A stretch of 64,000 nucleotides of DNA, from NCBI GenBank assembly GCA_035630615.1, contig DASQKI010000005.1, forward strand, positions 40,663-104,662. The letters are read 5' to 3'. The position numbers were made by a program, and so were the translations under genes. Positions 26,759 through 34,793 of this stretch are shown here, in pieces. The notes under the pieces are model-generated. The model saw only the letters and a list, made by a program, of their open reading frames with translations. It did no database searches and was not told the origin of the DNA. Origin of the DNA: DATFRX01 sp035630615. GTDB taxonomy: Bacteria; Actinomycetota; Actinomycetes; Propionibacteriales; Nocardioidaceae. Position 1 is the first letter of the stretch; each line of letters opens with the position of its first letter.

Positions 26759-26780
26759 CAGTATTCGAGACGGCAGTATT
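26759..26780. promoter_or_regulatory. direct repeat in the leuC-ltbR divergent promoter
   Basis: CAGTATT occurs at 26759-26765 and 26774-26780, a 15-base period, inside the 39-base gap between leuC and the IclR gene. IclR regulators of leuCD (LtbR) bind this gap in corynebacteria. The repeat is a candidate site; the exact LtbR motif here is not established. Confidence 0.45.
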
Positions 26781-26785
26781 GCAGC

Positions 26786-27505
26786 GTGGACAACTCTAGC
26801 GGAGTTGGCGTCTTGGACAAAGCCGCCCTGGTGCTCTCGGCTCTGGAGTCCGGCCCGGCCACACTGGCTGGCTTGGTCGCTAGCACGGGCCTCGCTCGTC
26901 CCACCGCGCATCGACTCGCCGTTGCCTTGGAACACCATCGCCTGGTTGCTCGTGATACGCAAGGGCGCTTCGTGCTCGGCCCGCGTCTGGGCGAGCTGGC
27001 GGCCGCCGCCGGAGAGGATCGGTTGCTCGCGGCGGCCGGCCCTGTCTTGGCGCGGCTGCGCGACATCACCGGGGAGTCGGCACAGCTCTTCCGTCGGCAG
27101 GGCGACTACCGCGTCTGCGTGGCCGGCGCGGAACGACCGACCGGTTTGCGCGACACCGTGCCGGTCGGCAGTCAGCTGACGATGGGCGCGGGCTCCGCAG
27201 CCCAGATCCTGCTGGCCTGGGAGGACCCGGAGCGGATGCATCGCGGTCTGCAAAACGCGGCGTTTTCGGCTGCCGCGTTGGCCGGCATCCGCCGCCGCGG
27301 TTGGTCCCAGAGTGTCGGCGAGCGCGAGCCCGGTGTCGCGTCGGTGTCGGCCCCGGTCCGCTCGCCTTCTGGCAAGGTGATCGCTGCGGTCTCGGTGTCT
27401 GGCCCGTTGGAGCGACTCAGCCGCCAGCCCGGCCGGATGCACGCCCCCGCCGTGATGGCCGCGGCGGAGCGCCTGAGCCAAGCACTCCGCCGCTCCGGCG
27501 ACTAG
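26786..27505 (+). CDS. ltbR: IclR-family regulator of leuCD (LtbR type)
   Basis: A 239-residue IclR protein: N-terminal winged helix ('LDKAALVLSALESGPATLAGLVASTGLARPTAHRL' region, residues ~8-45) and a C-terminal effector domain ending 'IAAVSVSGPLERLSRQPG'. In corynebacteria and streptomycetes the divergent IclR protein (LtbR/NdgR) represses or tunes leuCD. The divergent position gives the same role here by context. GTG at 26786 is chosen by homology of the N-terminus. Confidence 0.88.
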   Translation: MDNSSGVGVLDKAALVLSALESGPATLAGLVASTGLARPTAHRLAVALEHHRLVARDTQGRFVLGPRLGELAAAAGEDRLLAAAGPVLARLRDITGESAQLFRRQGDYRVCVAGAERPTGLRDTVPVGSQLTMGAGSAAQILLAWEDPERMHRGLQNAAFSAAALAGIRRRGWSQSVGEREPGVASVSAPVRSPSGKVIAAVSVSGPLERLSRQPGRMHAPAVMAAAERLSQALRRSGD

Positions 27506-27521
27506 CCCACCTCTCCACGGG

Positions 27522-28010
27522 TTAGAAGAGGCCGGGCGACTCGACGGCGAGCAGGGTGCGCTTGCGGTCGAGACCTCCGCCGTAGCCGGTGAGTGATCCG
27601 TCCGCGCCGATCACACGGTGACACGGCACGATGATCGGGATTGGGTTTTTGCCGTTGGCGAGCCCGACGGCGCGAGCGCCGCGCGACCCGAGCTTGAGCT
27701 GGCGCGCGATATCGCCGTAGGACGTCGTCGCCGCGTACGGGATCTCTTGCAGGGCAGCCCAAACGCGGCGCTGGAAGTCCGTGCCGTGCGGATGCAGCGG
27801 CAGGTCGAACTCCTGACGCTCCCCCGCGAAATATTCCGCCAACTGCTCACGGCTCTGCATCAGCACCGGATCGGTGTCGTCCGGCTCGCCGTCGGGTCGC
27901 TCGAACGGGCTGAAGTAGAGGCCCGTCAGAGCCTGTCCGTCGCTGCACAGCAGCAGCTCGCCGACCGGCGACTCCAGCACCGTCCAGGCATCGGCTGTCT
28001 TGACTGTCAT
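27522..28010 (-). CDS. ogt: methylated-DNA--protein-cysteine methyltransferase
   Basis: A 162-residue suicide repair protein accepting O6-alkyl groups from guanine. The active-site motif PCHRV has Cys at about residue 130, followed by 'GYGGGLDRKRTLLAVE'. It overlaps the Ada-AlkA gene by four bases (ATGA), forming a two-gene alkylation-repair operon like Rv1317c-Rv1316c. Confidence 0.95.
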   Translation of the reverse strand: MTVKTADAWTVLESPVGELLLCSDGQALTGLYFSPFERPDGEPDDTDPVLMQSREQLAEYFAGERQEFDLPLHPHGTDFQRRVWAALQEIPYAATTSYGDIARQLKLGSRGARAVGLANGKNPIPIIVPCHRVIGADGSLTGYGGGLDRKRTLLAVESPGLF

Positions 28011-29524
28011 GTGTCCTGCTCCTTCGTTATCGGAGTGGCATGGTTGCGCCACAAGTGCATGACCGCGTAGGAACGCCACGGCCGCCACCGAGTGGCGTAG
28101 GCGTCGGCACCGGTCGGTGTCGCGGGGAGGTCGAGCGATCGCATCGCATGGCGCACGATCACATCGCCGCCCAAGAACGTGTCGGGATCGGACAGTGCGC
28201 GCATCGCGATGTAGCCGGCGGTCCACGGCCCGATGCCAGGCAGCGCACACAGCTCCTGTCGCGTCTCGTCCCGGTCGGCGCCGGGATCGAGTCGGACCGT
28301 GCCGGCGGCCATCGCCTCGGCGAGCGCGACGACCGCCCGGCCCCGAGCCGCCGGCACACCGAAGCTCGTCGGATCGGCGCCGACGAGTGCCTCGGCGGTC
28401 GGGAAGATCCAGGCCGGGCCGTCCCAGCCGGCGAGGTCGGCCACCTCGGTGCCGTACTTGCGGACCACAGCAGCCACGAGATCGCGACCGTGCTTGACCG
28501 TGACCTGCTGCCCGAGGACCGCGCGTACGGCGACCTCGAACCCGTCGACATGGCCCGGCACCCGAGTACCCGGTCGGGCCGCGACCAACTCGCCGAGGCG
28601 GTCGTCGGCGCCGAGCACTTCGGCAACGGCCTGCGGGTCGGCGTCGAGGTCGGTCAACGCGCGGCATCGCTGCACGGCGGTCGCGAGGTCGCGCATGTCG
28701 GTGAGCCAGAGGTCGGCCTCGACACGGTCCGACAGCGGCTCCAAACGTGCCACACCCGGCCCGTACGGGAGCGCGAGCACCCGACGGTAGGACGTGGCGT
28801 CGGCCGACTCGATGTCCGGCACGGCACGCGAAGCGAGAAACGCGAGCACCTGCTCGGCGTCGTAGGGCTGTCGGACCGCGAGCTTGAGATGGATCCGCCC
28901 TTGTCCGGGTGCTCCCACGACCGACGTACGTCGATGCGCCCGGCGCAACTCGCGTGGCGGTAGGCCATAGACCTGCCGCATCGTGTCGTTGAACTGCCGT
29001 ACCGAGGCGAACCCCGCGGCGAAGGCGACATCGGCCAGTGGCAACGACGTCGTCTCGGTCAGGATGCGCGCCGTGTGGGCACGCTGTGCGCGGGCGAGCG
29101 CGAGCGGGCCGGCTCCCAACTCCGCGTGTAGCAGGCGATTGACGTGCCGGTCGCTGTAGCCGAGCTGGGACGCGAGCCCCGCGACCCCGTCGCGCTCGAC
29201 GACGCCGTCACGAATGAGTCGCATCGCACGGCCGACCGTATCGGCGCGCGCGTCCCACTCTGGCGAACCTGGCGTGGCGTCGGGGCGACACCGCCGGCAG
29301 GCCCGATATCCCTCGGAGTGCGCGGACGCGGCGGTCGCGTAGAAGCTGACGTTTTCCGGCCTCGGGGTCCGTGCCGGACACGACGGTCGACAGTAGATGC
29401 CGGTCGTGCGGACACCGATGTAGAACACGCCGTCGAACCGCGCGTCACGGCTCGACAGGACGCGATAACAGCGCTCGTGATCTCGATGGATCGGCGCCGG
29501 CGTCGCTGGCATGGTTTCGGTCAT
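28007..29524 (-). CDS. Ada regulatory domain fused to AlkA 3-methyladenine DNA glycosylase
   Basis: A 505-residue fusion. Residues 1-90 are the Ada methyl-phosphotriester acceptor with Cys45, 49, 76 and 79 at the same spacing as E. coli Ada Cys38/42/69/72. Residues ~95-195 form an AraC-type DNA-binding domain. Residues ~210-490 are AlkA with the helix-hairpin-helix 'LPGIGPWTAGYIAMRAL' and the catalytic-Asp loop after it. It should sense alkylated DNA, activate the operon and excise damaged bases. ATG at 29524; a second ATG four codons later is possible. ogt is translationally coupled downstream. Confidence 0.93.
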   Translation of the reverse strand: MTETMPATPAPIHRDHERCYRVLSSRDARFDGVFYIGVRTTGIYCRPSCPARTPRPENVSFYATAASAHSEGYRACRRCRPDATPGSPEWDARADTVGRAMRLIRDGVVERDGVAGLASQLGYSDRHVNRLLHAELGAGPLALARAQRAHTARILTETTSLPLADVAFAAGFASVRQFNDTMRQVYGLPPRELRRAHRRTSVVGAPGQGRIHLKLAVRQPYDAEQVLAFLASRAVPDIESADATSYRRVLALPYGPGVARLEPLSDRVEADLWLTDMRDLATAVQRCRALTDLDADPQAVAEVLGADDRLGELVAARPGTRVPGHVDGFEVAVRAVLGQQVTVKHGRDLVAAVVRKYGTEVADLAGWDGPAWIFPTAEALVGADPTSFGVPAARGRAVVALAEAMAAGTVRLDPGADRDETRQELCALPGIGPWTAGYIAMRALSDPDTFLGGDVIVRHAMRSLDLPATPTGADAYATRWRPWRSYAVMHLWRNHATPITKEQDT

Positions 29525-29639
29525 GTAGCCATCATTGCCGACCGCACCGACAGTTTCTCGCGGAAATCGGACGCGGTGATGGTGCGGCGGAGCATCGCAA
29601 CCACAATCGGGGCTGGAGCGCCGCCGCGCACCCCACCTC

Positions 29640-30189
29640 TCAGCTGCCCATGGCCTCCGCGACCCGGTCCCGCAGTTCGGGCAGTCGGGCGTAGAACACG
29701 TCACCCGGGCATTGGGTCTGGTTGTAGTCGCGGTGTCCGACCAGCGCCGCATACGGGTCCAGCCCGTAGACGCCACACAGCCAGGCACAGGCCTGGACCG
29801 AGCCTCGAACAGCTCCGGAGTGACGTCCTCGGAGACGTAGATGCCCTCGTGCTCGATGCCGAGCGTGTGGGAGTTTTCGCCGGCGACCTGTGCCCCCATC
29901 ACGTTCAGCCCCTGTCCGATCGCCTCGAGGCTGCGATCGCGGTCACGTTGTCGCTCGCGGTGTGGTGGATGACGATGTGGTCGGGCGGCCCGATGATCTG
30001 GATCGGGGACGACGGCGGCCGGGCGCCCCACTCCTCCCGGGTGTAGACGCGAGGCGGCTCGGCGGCCCGCGCCGCTGGCGCCTTAGCCAGGTCGAGCGCC
30101 CCGCCGAGCATGAATCCACCGACCGAGGTGCCGCGCAGCACCGTACGACGAGAGAGCCTGCCGGAGTTGTCGCGCTCCTGTGCTGTCAT
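29640..30189 (-). pseudogene. Tat-secreted peptidoglycan amidase/PGRP, disrupted
   Basis: Fragments of one N-acetylmuramoyl-L-alanine amidase/PGRP-type gene in three frames. From 30189: a twin-arginine signal (RLSRRTVLRGTSVGG) and 'YTREEWGARPPSSP', then 'VIHHTASDN'. After a junction near 29930-29945, which also lacks about 40-45 residues of the family core, a second frame gives 'RSLEAIGQGLNVMGAQVAGENSHTLGIEHEG'. After a one-base slip near 29800-29808 a third frame gives 'LDPYAALVGHRDYNQTQCPGD' to the stop at 29640. The internal deletion argues for a true pseudogene rather than sequencing error alone. Confidence 0.8.
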
Positions 30190-30270
30190 GGCCTCCCCAT
30201 ACCCGGATTTCCAGGGACGAAAACCAACCACAGGTCGGGCCACTAGCCGTGGTCGGTAGCGTCATGCCGT

Positions 30271-31140
30271 ATGGAGATTGGTATCGGCCTTCCGGCGACG
30301 ATCCCCGGGGCTACTGGTGAGCAGATCGTCGAGTGGGCCAGGATCGCCGAGGCGAGCGGGTTTTCCTCGCTCGGCATCATCGACCGCCTCGTCTACGACA
30401 ACTACGAACCGCTCGTGACCCTCGGCGCGGCCGCGGCGGTCACCTCGCGGATCAGGTTGGCGACCTCCATCCTCGTCGCGCCGATGCGGGGCAACGCGGC
30501 GCTGCTCGCCAAGCAAGCGGCATCGGTCAATCGGCTCGCGGGTGGGCGACTCACGCTCGGCATGGCGGTCGGCGGATACGAGGACGACTACGAAGCCTCC
30601 GGCGTGCCCTTCGCGGGCCGGGGACGGCGGTTCGACGACCTGGTGGACGAGATGACCCGCATCTGGGCCGGCGAGCCCCGCGGGTTTGCCGGCGCCATCG
30701 GCCCATCCCCCGGCCTCGACCGCACGCAGCTCGTCTTCGGTGGCATGAGCCGCGCGACGTACCGAAGAGTCGCGACCGTCGGCGGCGGCTGGATCGCGGG
30801 CAGCCGAGGAGTTGAAACCTTCCGAGAGGGTGCCGCACACGTACGCTATGCCTGGGCCGAGCACGATCGTTCCGGATCGCCGCGACTGATGGCGTTGCCG
30901 TACTTCTGCCTCGGGCCGCAAGCCGAGGCAAGCGCCACGGCCTTCCTCACCGACCACTACGCAATCGAAGGCGACGCCGCGACACGGATGGCCGCCACCG
31001 CCCTGACCGACGCGGGCTCGATCCAACGTGCGGTCTCCGGGTACGAAGCGGCCGGCTGCGACGAGCTGATCCTCTATCCCTGCAGCCCCGATCCGCAGCA
31101 GGTGAGCCTCCTGGCCGACGTCGTGCGGACTACCCGGTAA
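30271..31140 (+). CDS. LLM-class flavin-dependent oxidoreductase
   Basis: A 289-residue luciferase-like TIM barrel ('MEIGIGLPATIPGATGEQIVEWARIAEASGF', 'LATSILVAPMRGNAALLAKQAASVNRLAGGRLTLG'). Such proteins use FMN or F420; cofC shows that F420 is probably made by this organism, so F420 dependence is possible but not visible in the sequence. Stands alone with ~80-base gaps on both sides. Substrate unknown. Confidence 0.85.
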   Translation: MEIGIGLPATIPGATGEQIVEWARIAEASGFSSLGIIDRLVYDNYEPLVTLGAAAAVTSRIRLATSILVAPMRGNAALLAKQAASVNRLAGGRLTLGMAVGGYEDDYEASGVPFAGRGRRFDDLVDEMTRIWAGEPRGFAGAIGPSPGLDRTQLVFGGMSRATYRRVATVGGGWIAGSRGVETFREGAAHVRYAWAEHDRSGSPRLMALPYFCLGPQAEASATAFLTDHYAIEGDAATRMAATALTDAGSIQRAVSGYEAAGCDELILYPCSPDPQQVSLLADVVRTTR

Positions 31141-31209
31141 CGCATGGTCTAAAGCATTCGCTTCCGATTGGCCTATCGTGATGACGCGAATCAGCTCTAG
31201 CGTCGAACC

Positions 31210-32085
31210 ATGCGAGTCTTCGTCGCCGGTGCCACCGGTGCCATCGGCCGCCAGCTCGTACCGGCACTGATCGGGGCCGGGCATCACGTGACCGGCACCA
31301 GCCGTACGCCGGCCGGCGTCGACCAGCTGCAAGCGCAGGGCGCGACCGGCGTGGGGCTTGATGTCTTCGACGCACCAGCGGTCATGCGTGCCGTCGCCGA
31401 CGCCGCACCGGACGCGATCATCCACCAGCTCACGGCCCTCAACGGCGGCGACCCGACCGCCAACGGCCGCATCCGTCGCATCGGCACCCGACATCTCGTC
31501 GATGCCGCGCAGGACGCAGGCGTGTCACGGATCGTCGCGCAGTCGGTCGCCTGGGCCTACGCGCCCGGCGACGATCCTGCCGACGAATCAACACCGCTGG
31601 ACTACGACGCCTCCGCGCATCGCGCCAATCTGGTCTCCGGCGTCGACGCCCTCGAGCGGGCCGTTGCCGAGATCGAGCATCCCGTCGTCGTGCGCTACGG
31701 CCTGCTCTACGGGCCGGGCACCTGGTATCGACCCGACGGGTTGGCCGCTCGCGTCCTCCGCGGCGACGACGATCCGGACGCCGGCTACCTGGGTGACCTG
31801 ATCGCCAACGACGCTGTCAGCTCGTTCGTCCACGTCGCTGACGCGGCCGCGGCGGCCGTCGCCGCTCTGTCATGGTCGGTCGGCCCGGTCAATGTCGTCG
31901 ACGACGAGCCAGCTCCGGCCCACGAGTGGCTGCCCGTGCTGGCCGCCGCCGTCGGGGCCGCGGCGCCGGCTCGTGCCACCGGTCGCGCGGGCTGGGAACG
32001 CGGCACGACCAACGCGCTGGCTCGCTCGCGTGGTTGGGCGCCGCGGCACGGCTGGCGCGCCGGATTCGGCGAGACGACGCCCTAG
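31210..32085 (+). CDS. NAD-dependent epimerase/dehydratase (SDR) family protein
   Basis: A 291-residue extended-SDR protein with the nucleotide motif GATGAIGRQL at residues 7-16. A YxxxK-like catalytic pair is not obvious, so activity may be atypical (NmrA/epimerase-like). Ends in a four-base tail-to-tail overlap with the phosphotransferase gene. Function unknown beyond family. Confidence 0.8.
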   Translation: MRVFVAGATGAIGRQLVPALIGAGHHVTGTSRTPAGVDQLQAQGATGVGLDVFDAPAVMRAVADAAPDAIIHQLTALNGGDPTANGRIRRIGTRHLVDAAQDAGVSRIVAQSVAWAYAPGDDPADESTPLDYDASAHRANLVSGVDALERAVAEIEHPVVVRYGLLYGPGTWYRPDGLAARVLRGDDDPDAGYLGDLIANDAVSSFVHVADAAAAAVAALSWSVGPVNVVDDEPAPAHEWLPVLAAAVGAAAPARATGRAGWERGTTNALARSRGWAPRHGWRAGFGETTP

Positions 32086-32954
32086 GAGTCGGCGAGGACC
32101 TCGCCGATCGCGCGCCGGGCGACAGCGGCGAACTCCGGATTGGTGTGCTGGTAGTAAGGCAACGCGACGATCGCGAAGACGAGAGCCCAACCACGACCCC
32201 GCATCCACATCGCGTTGTCGACGTCGAGCTCGGCGCGGAACACCGGTCGCGTGTCGGCGTCGAGGTAGGCCCACGCCACCATCACGTCGCAGGCCGGATC
32301 GCCCACGCCCATGCACCCGAAGTCGATGACCGCACTCAGCCGTCCGTCGGCGGCGAGCAGGTTGCCCGGCAGCAAGTCGCTGTGCGACCAGGTGGGCGGC
32401 CCGTCCCACTCCGGCGCCTGCAGCGTCGCCTCCCATGCCGCCGTCACCGCGCGGGTGTCGACGAGGTCATGCGACTGGGCGATGGCCGAGCGCACGCCGT
32501 CGTCCCGCTCCGCCAGTGGCTCGCCTCGGTAGGCGGGTGGCGCGCCAGCCGGATCGTTTCGACGGATCGCCGCCACGAACCGCGCGAGATCGACGGCCGC
32601 CGCCCGCGGATCGGGGAGGTCGGTGACTGCCACGTGCTCGCCGCGGACCCATCGACAGACGGCCCACTGAAACGGAAAGCCTTCGGCCGGCCGGCCCATC
32701 TCGAGCGGCACCGGTACGTCCAGTGGCAGGTCGGAGGCCAAGAGCGGCAGCCAGCGATACTCGCGTACGAGATCATCGACCCCGCCATCGATGCGAGGCA
32801 GCCGTACCGACAGGTCGTCGCCCAGCCGATAGACGGCGTTGACCGTGCCTGCGGACGGGACCCGCTCGAGCCGAAGGTCGGCCAAGTGCGGGAACTGCTC
32901 GGCGAGCAGGCGGCGGACGAGGGCCGTGTCGATGGCGACCTCGTTGGCGTGCAT
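32082..32954 (-). CDS. aminoglycoside phosphotransferase-family protein
   Basis: A 290-residue APH/choline-kinase fold. The catalytic loop 'TWSHSDLLPGNLLAADG' has HSDLLPGN in place of HGDLxxxN, and the metal motif is 'VIDFGCMGVGDPACD'. ATG at 32954 gives the common 'MHANEVAID' start; GTG at 32969 is an alternative. Family members phosphorylate antibiotics or small metabolites; resistance cannot be claimed from sequence alone. Confidence 0.85.
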   Translation of the reverse strand: MHANEVAIDTALVRRLLAEQFPHLADLRLERVPSAGTVNAVYRLGDDLSVRLPRIDGGVDDLVREYRWLPLLASDLPLDVPVPLEMGRPAEGFPFQWAVCRWVRGEHVAVTDLPDPRAAAVDLARFVAAIRRNDPAGAPPAYRGEPLAERDDGVRSAIAQSHDLVDTRAVTAAWEATLQAPEWDGPPTWSHSDLLPGNLLAADGRLSAVIDFGCMGVGDPACDVMVAWAYLDADTRPVFRAELDVDNAMWMRGRGWALVFAIVALPYYQHTNPEFAAVARRAIGEVLADS

Positions 32955-33067
32955 CTTGGGACCGGACACGGCTGCCTATCTCACTCGACTAGCCGCCCTC
33001 TGTCCACTCATTAGCGAGCGACGAACTGACGTCGCCGCCTTGCTTCGCCGTACGTTCGTCGGGCATC

Positions 33068-33262
33068 TCATGCGGCGGGATGGCCGTGATCGCGGCGTTC
33101 CTCTCCCGGCTCGCCGATGCGTTGCCGAGGTAGCGGGGGCCGACACGGGTGTTCCTCCTCTGCCCGGCGGCGGCGAAGGTGCACCGCGAGCAGCATCCAT
33201 CCGACCGCGACGACGACGGACGCCGCGATCCAGGCGACTGCGGTGGTCAGGACGACGGACAC
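33068..33262 (-). CDS. small membrane protein, unknown
   Basis: About 64 residues from a GTG at 33262 that lies 12 bases after AGGAGG: one hydrophobic helix (VSVVLTTAVAWIAASVVVAVG) followed by a basic, arginine-rich tail. It may be a real small membrane protein or chance; no family is recognised. A strong GC hairpin precedes its ribosome site. Confidence 0.4.
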   Translation of the reverse strand: MSVVLTTAVAWIAASVVVAVGWMLLAVHLRRRRAEEEHPCRPPLPRQRIGEPGEERRDHGHPAA

Positions 33263-33291
33263 GGCGACGATGATCCTCCTTGGACATCCGA

Positions 33292-33325
33292 GGCCCCGCC
33301 CCCGCTCGCACCTCGGGGCGGGGCC
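33292..33325. repeat. strong GC hairpin (11-bp stem)
   Basis: GGCCCCGCCCC at 33292-33302 pairs perfectly with GGGGCGGGGCC at 33315-33325. It lies just before the ribosome site of the small membrane protein gene on the minus strand. No T-run; could be an RNA 5' structure or processing/termination element. Confidence 0.6.
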
Positions 33326-33353
33326 GCTACATCTGCGGAAGTAGCCGGGATTG

Positions 33354-33408
33354 ATGAGACGACCCTCGGCTGTTCGGGGGTACCAACCGAGGGCCGCCTT
33401 ACTCTCAT
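33354..33408. other. two-tier inverted repeat, candidate structured RNA
   Basis: Outer arms ATGAGA (33354-33359)/TCTCAT (33403-33408) enclose inner arms CCCTCGG (33363-33369)/CCGAGGG (33387-33393). On the minus strand the apical loop carries a run of five C. With the hairpins on either side, the 33290-33541 stretch holds no convincing gene but strong secondary structure. Nature unknown. Confidence 0.45.
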
Positions 33409-33508
33409 ACCGCTCGGAGGGGGCCCAGGTGTTACACCGCGGCGTCGACCGAACCGCCACGACGAGCCTCGCAGGCAGAATCTGCGGCCCGCGGACACAC
33501 ATGACGAC

Positions 33509-33541
33509 GGTCTCTGATCTGCGTTTCGCAGGTCAGAGACC
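33509..33541 (-). terminator. hairpin after tRNA-Glu
   Basis: A 15-bp inverted repeat with one mismatch and a TTT loop (33509-33523/33527-33541) starts six bases after the 3' end of tRNA-Glu on the minus strand. Position indicates the end of the tRNA transcript. Confidence 0.75.
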
Positions 33542-33547
33542 GGAATG

Positions 33548-33620
33548 TAGCCCCGACCGGATTCGAACCGGCGCTACCGCCTTGAGAGGGCGGCGTGCTA
33601 GGCCGCTACACAACGGGGCC
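33548..33620 (-). tRNA. tRNA-Glu (anticodon CTC)
   Basis: 73 bases that fold as a tRNA. The acceptor is GGCCCCG/CGGGGCT, the anticodon stem CCGCC/GGCGG with loop CTCTCAA (anticodon CTC, reads GAG), and the T-loop is GGTTCGAATCC. The discriminator is A and CCA is not encoded. Sits 59 bases after tRNA-Gln in the same transcript; gltX is 2.5 kb upstream on the same strand. Confidence 0.95.
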
Positions 33621-33679
33621 AAGAGCGGATCGGACTCTATCCGACGGAGTCGGCGTGGGTCCAATCGTCGCGAACATCG

Positions 33680-33751
33680 CTGGGGTACTAGGACTCGAAC
33701 CTAGACTAACTGGACCAGAACCAGCCGGGCTGCCAATTACCCCATACCCCA
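33680..33751 (-). tRNA. tRNA-Gln (anticodon CTG)
   Basis: 72 bases. Perfect acceptor TGGGGTA/TACCCCA, discriminator G, anticodon stem GCTGG/CCAGT with loop TTCTGGT (anticodon CTG, reads CAG), T-loop GGTTCGAGTCC. CCA not encoded. First gene of a tRNA-Gln/tRNA-Glu pair. Confidence 0.95.
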
Positions 33752-33779
33752 TGGGGCTCGAGACACGAACCAACACCGG

Positions 33780-33809
33780 ACTTTACCGGAGGCCTCAAAC
33801 CGCGGCCAA
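33780..33809 (-). promoter_or_regulatory. tRNA-Gln/Glu promoter
   Basis: Minus strand TTGGCC (33809-33804), an 18-base spacer and TAAAGT (33785-33780), about 28 bases before the mature tRNA-Gln 5' end. Good sigma-70-type fit in the right place. Confidence 0.6.
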
Positions 33810-33823
33810 TCGGCCCAGGACGC

Positions 33824-34726
33824 TCATGCGCTCCGCGGGTCGGCGACCGTTCGACCGTCGCGCGGGGTGACGTCGCGGATGGCGACTCCGTCCGGCACGT
33901 ACTTCACGAGCGCGCAGTTGGAACGCAGCCGCTCTGACCCGACGCGGTCGCCGGTTCGCCGGTCGATCAGGTCGCGCCAGATCTCGTTGCGCCGGAAGTG
34001 TTCACTGCCCAGTCGGAGAAACTCCTCGTCGCGGGCGTGGACCGAATAGGAGTGCTCCGGGCTCCGATCGGCCCGCAGCTCGCCCTCGAGGTAGCGCTCG
34101 CCGACCCGTACGAACAGTTGGAACGTCAGGTCGGTGCCGTTGCGGAAGCAGAGGTCGACGTAGTTGTAGACGATCGAACAGCCGGTCCCCCACGGCAGCA
34201 CCCGCCCGTTGTCGGGAAACGGGTCGAAGCTGTGCTCCGACCGCTCGGTGACGGTCAACGGGCTGTGCAGGACCATCCAGTGCACGAGGTTGGCGAGCTG
34301 GCAGATGCCCCCGCCGACGCCGGGGCGAGCCTCGCCGTTTGACAGCCGCATCCCGTCGACGTATCCCTTCCGCTCCGTGCAATTGCCGACCAGCTTGTTG
34401 AAGGAGAAGGTCTCGCCAGGGCGGATGACGACGCCGTCGAGTCGACCACTGGCCAGCGTGAGATTGGTGACCTTGCCGTGTTGCCACGCCATCTCCGACT
34501 CGCCCATCTGTCGCAGCAGCAGCGACTTGTGGCGCTTGACCCGGACCGGCAGCGGGTCGTGGTCGCTGCGCCGAGCCCACGCCGTCCGAGACGTCAACCA
34601 GGTCGCGCGCCGACGCGTCCGGTGCACCAGCTTCGCCACCGGAAACAGCATCGGATAGCGCTCAGTGAGCCGCTGCTCCCGGACGACTAATCCGCGGAGC
34701 CGTTCGTAGTCGATTGCTGTCGTCAC
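33824..34726 (-). CDS. VanW-family protein
   Basis: A 300-residue protein with the VanW core: 'NLTLASGRLDGVVIRPGETFSFNKLVG', 'GEARPGVGGGICQLANLVHW' and a following 'PDNGRVLPWGTGCSIVYNYVDL'. VanW occurs with vancomycin-resistance genes in some firmicutes, but its own role is unknown; no van cluster is present here. GTG at 34726 follows GGGGAG. Confidence 0.9.
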   Translation of the reverse strand: MTTAIDYERLRGLVVREQRLTERYPMLFPVAKLVHRTRRRATWLTSRTAWARRSDHDPLPVRVKRHKSLLLRQMGESEMAWQHGKVTNLTLASGRLDGVVIRPGETFSFNKLVGNCTERKGYVDGMRLSNGEARPGVGGGICQLANLVHWMVLHSPLTVTERSEHSFDPFPDNGRVLPWGTGCSIVYNYVDLCFRNGTDLTFQLFVRVGERYLEGELRADRSPEHSYSVHARDEEFLRLGSEHFRRNEIWRDLIDRRTGDRVGSERLRSNCALVKYVPDGVAIRDVTPRDGRTVADPRSA

Positions 34727-34793
34727 CGTGGTCTCCCCACGTGTCGCTCCCTAGCGTGCCGCATTCAGTTCTACAACGCGGGAGCGACCCGAA

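Noticed and set aside
32082..32954. Aminoglycoside resistance gene
   Set aside because: Only the broad APH fold is visible and the catalytic loop is divergent (HSDL); resistance cannot be inferred.
33354..33408. 6C RNA or a known riboswitch
   Set aside because: Only five C in the loop and no second matching hairpin of the 6C type; no conserved riboswitch core is recognisable. Left as an unknown structure.
33824..34726. Part of a vancomycin-resistance cluster
   Set aside because: VanW stands alone; vanHAX/RS genes are absent, and ddl at 18730 is an ordinary housekeeping D-Ala-D-Ala ligase.
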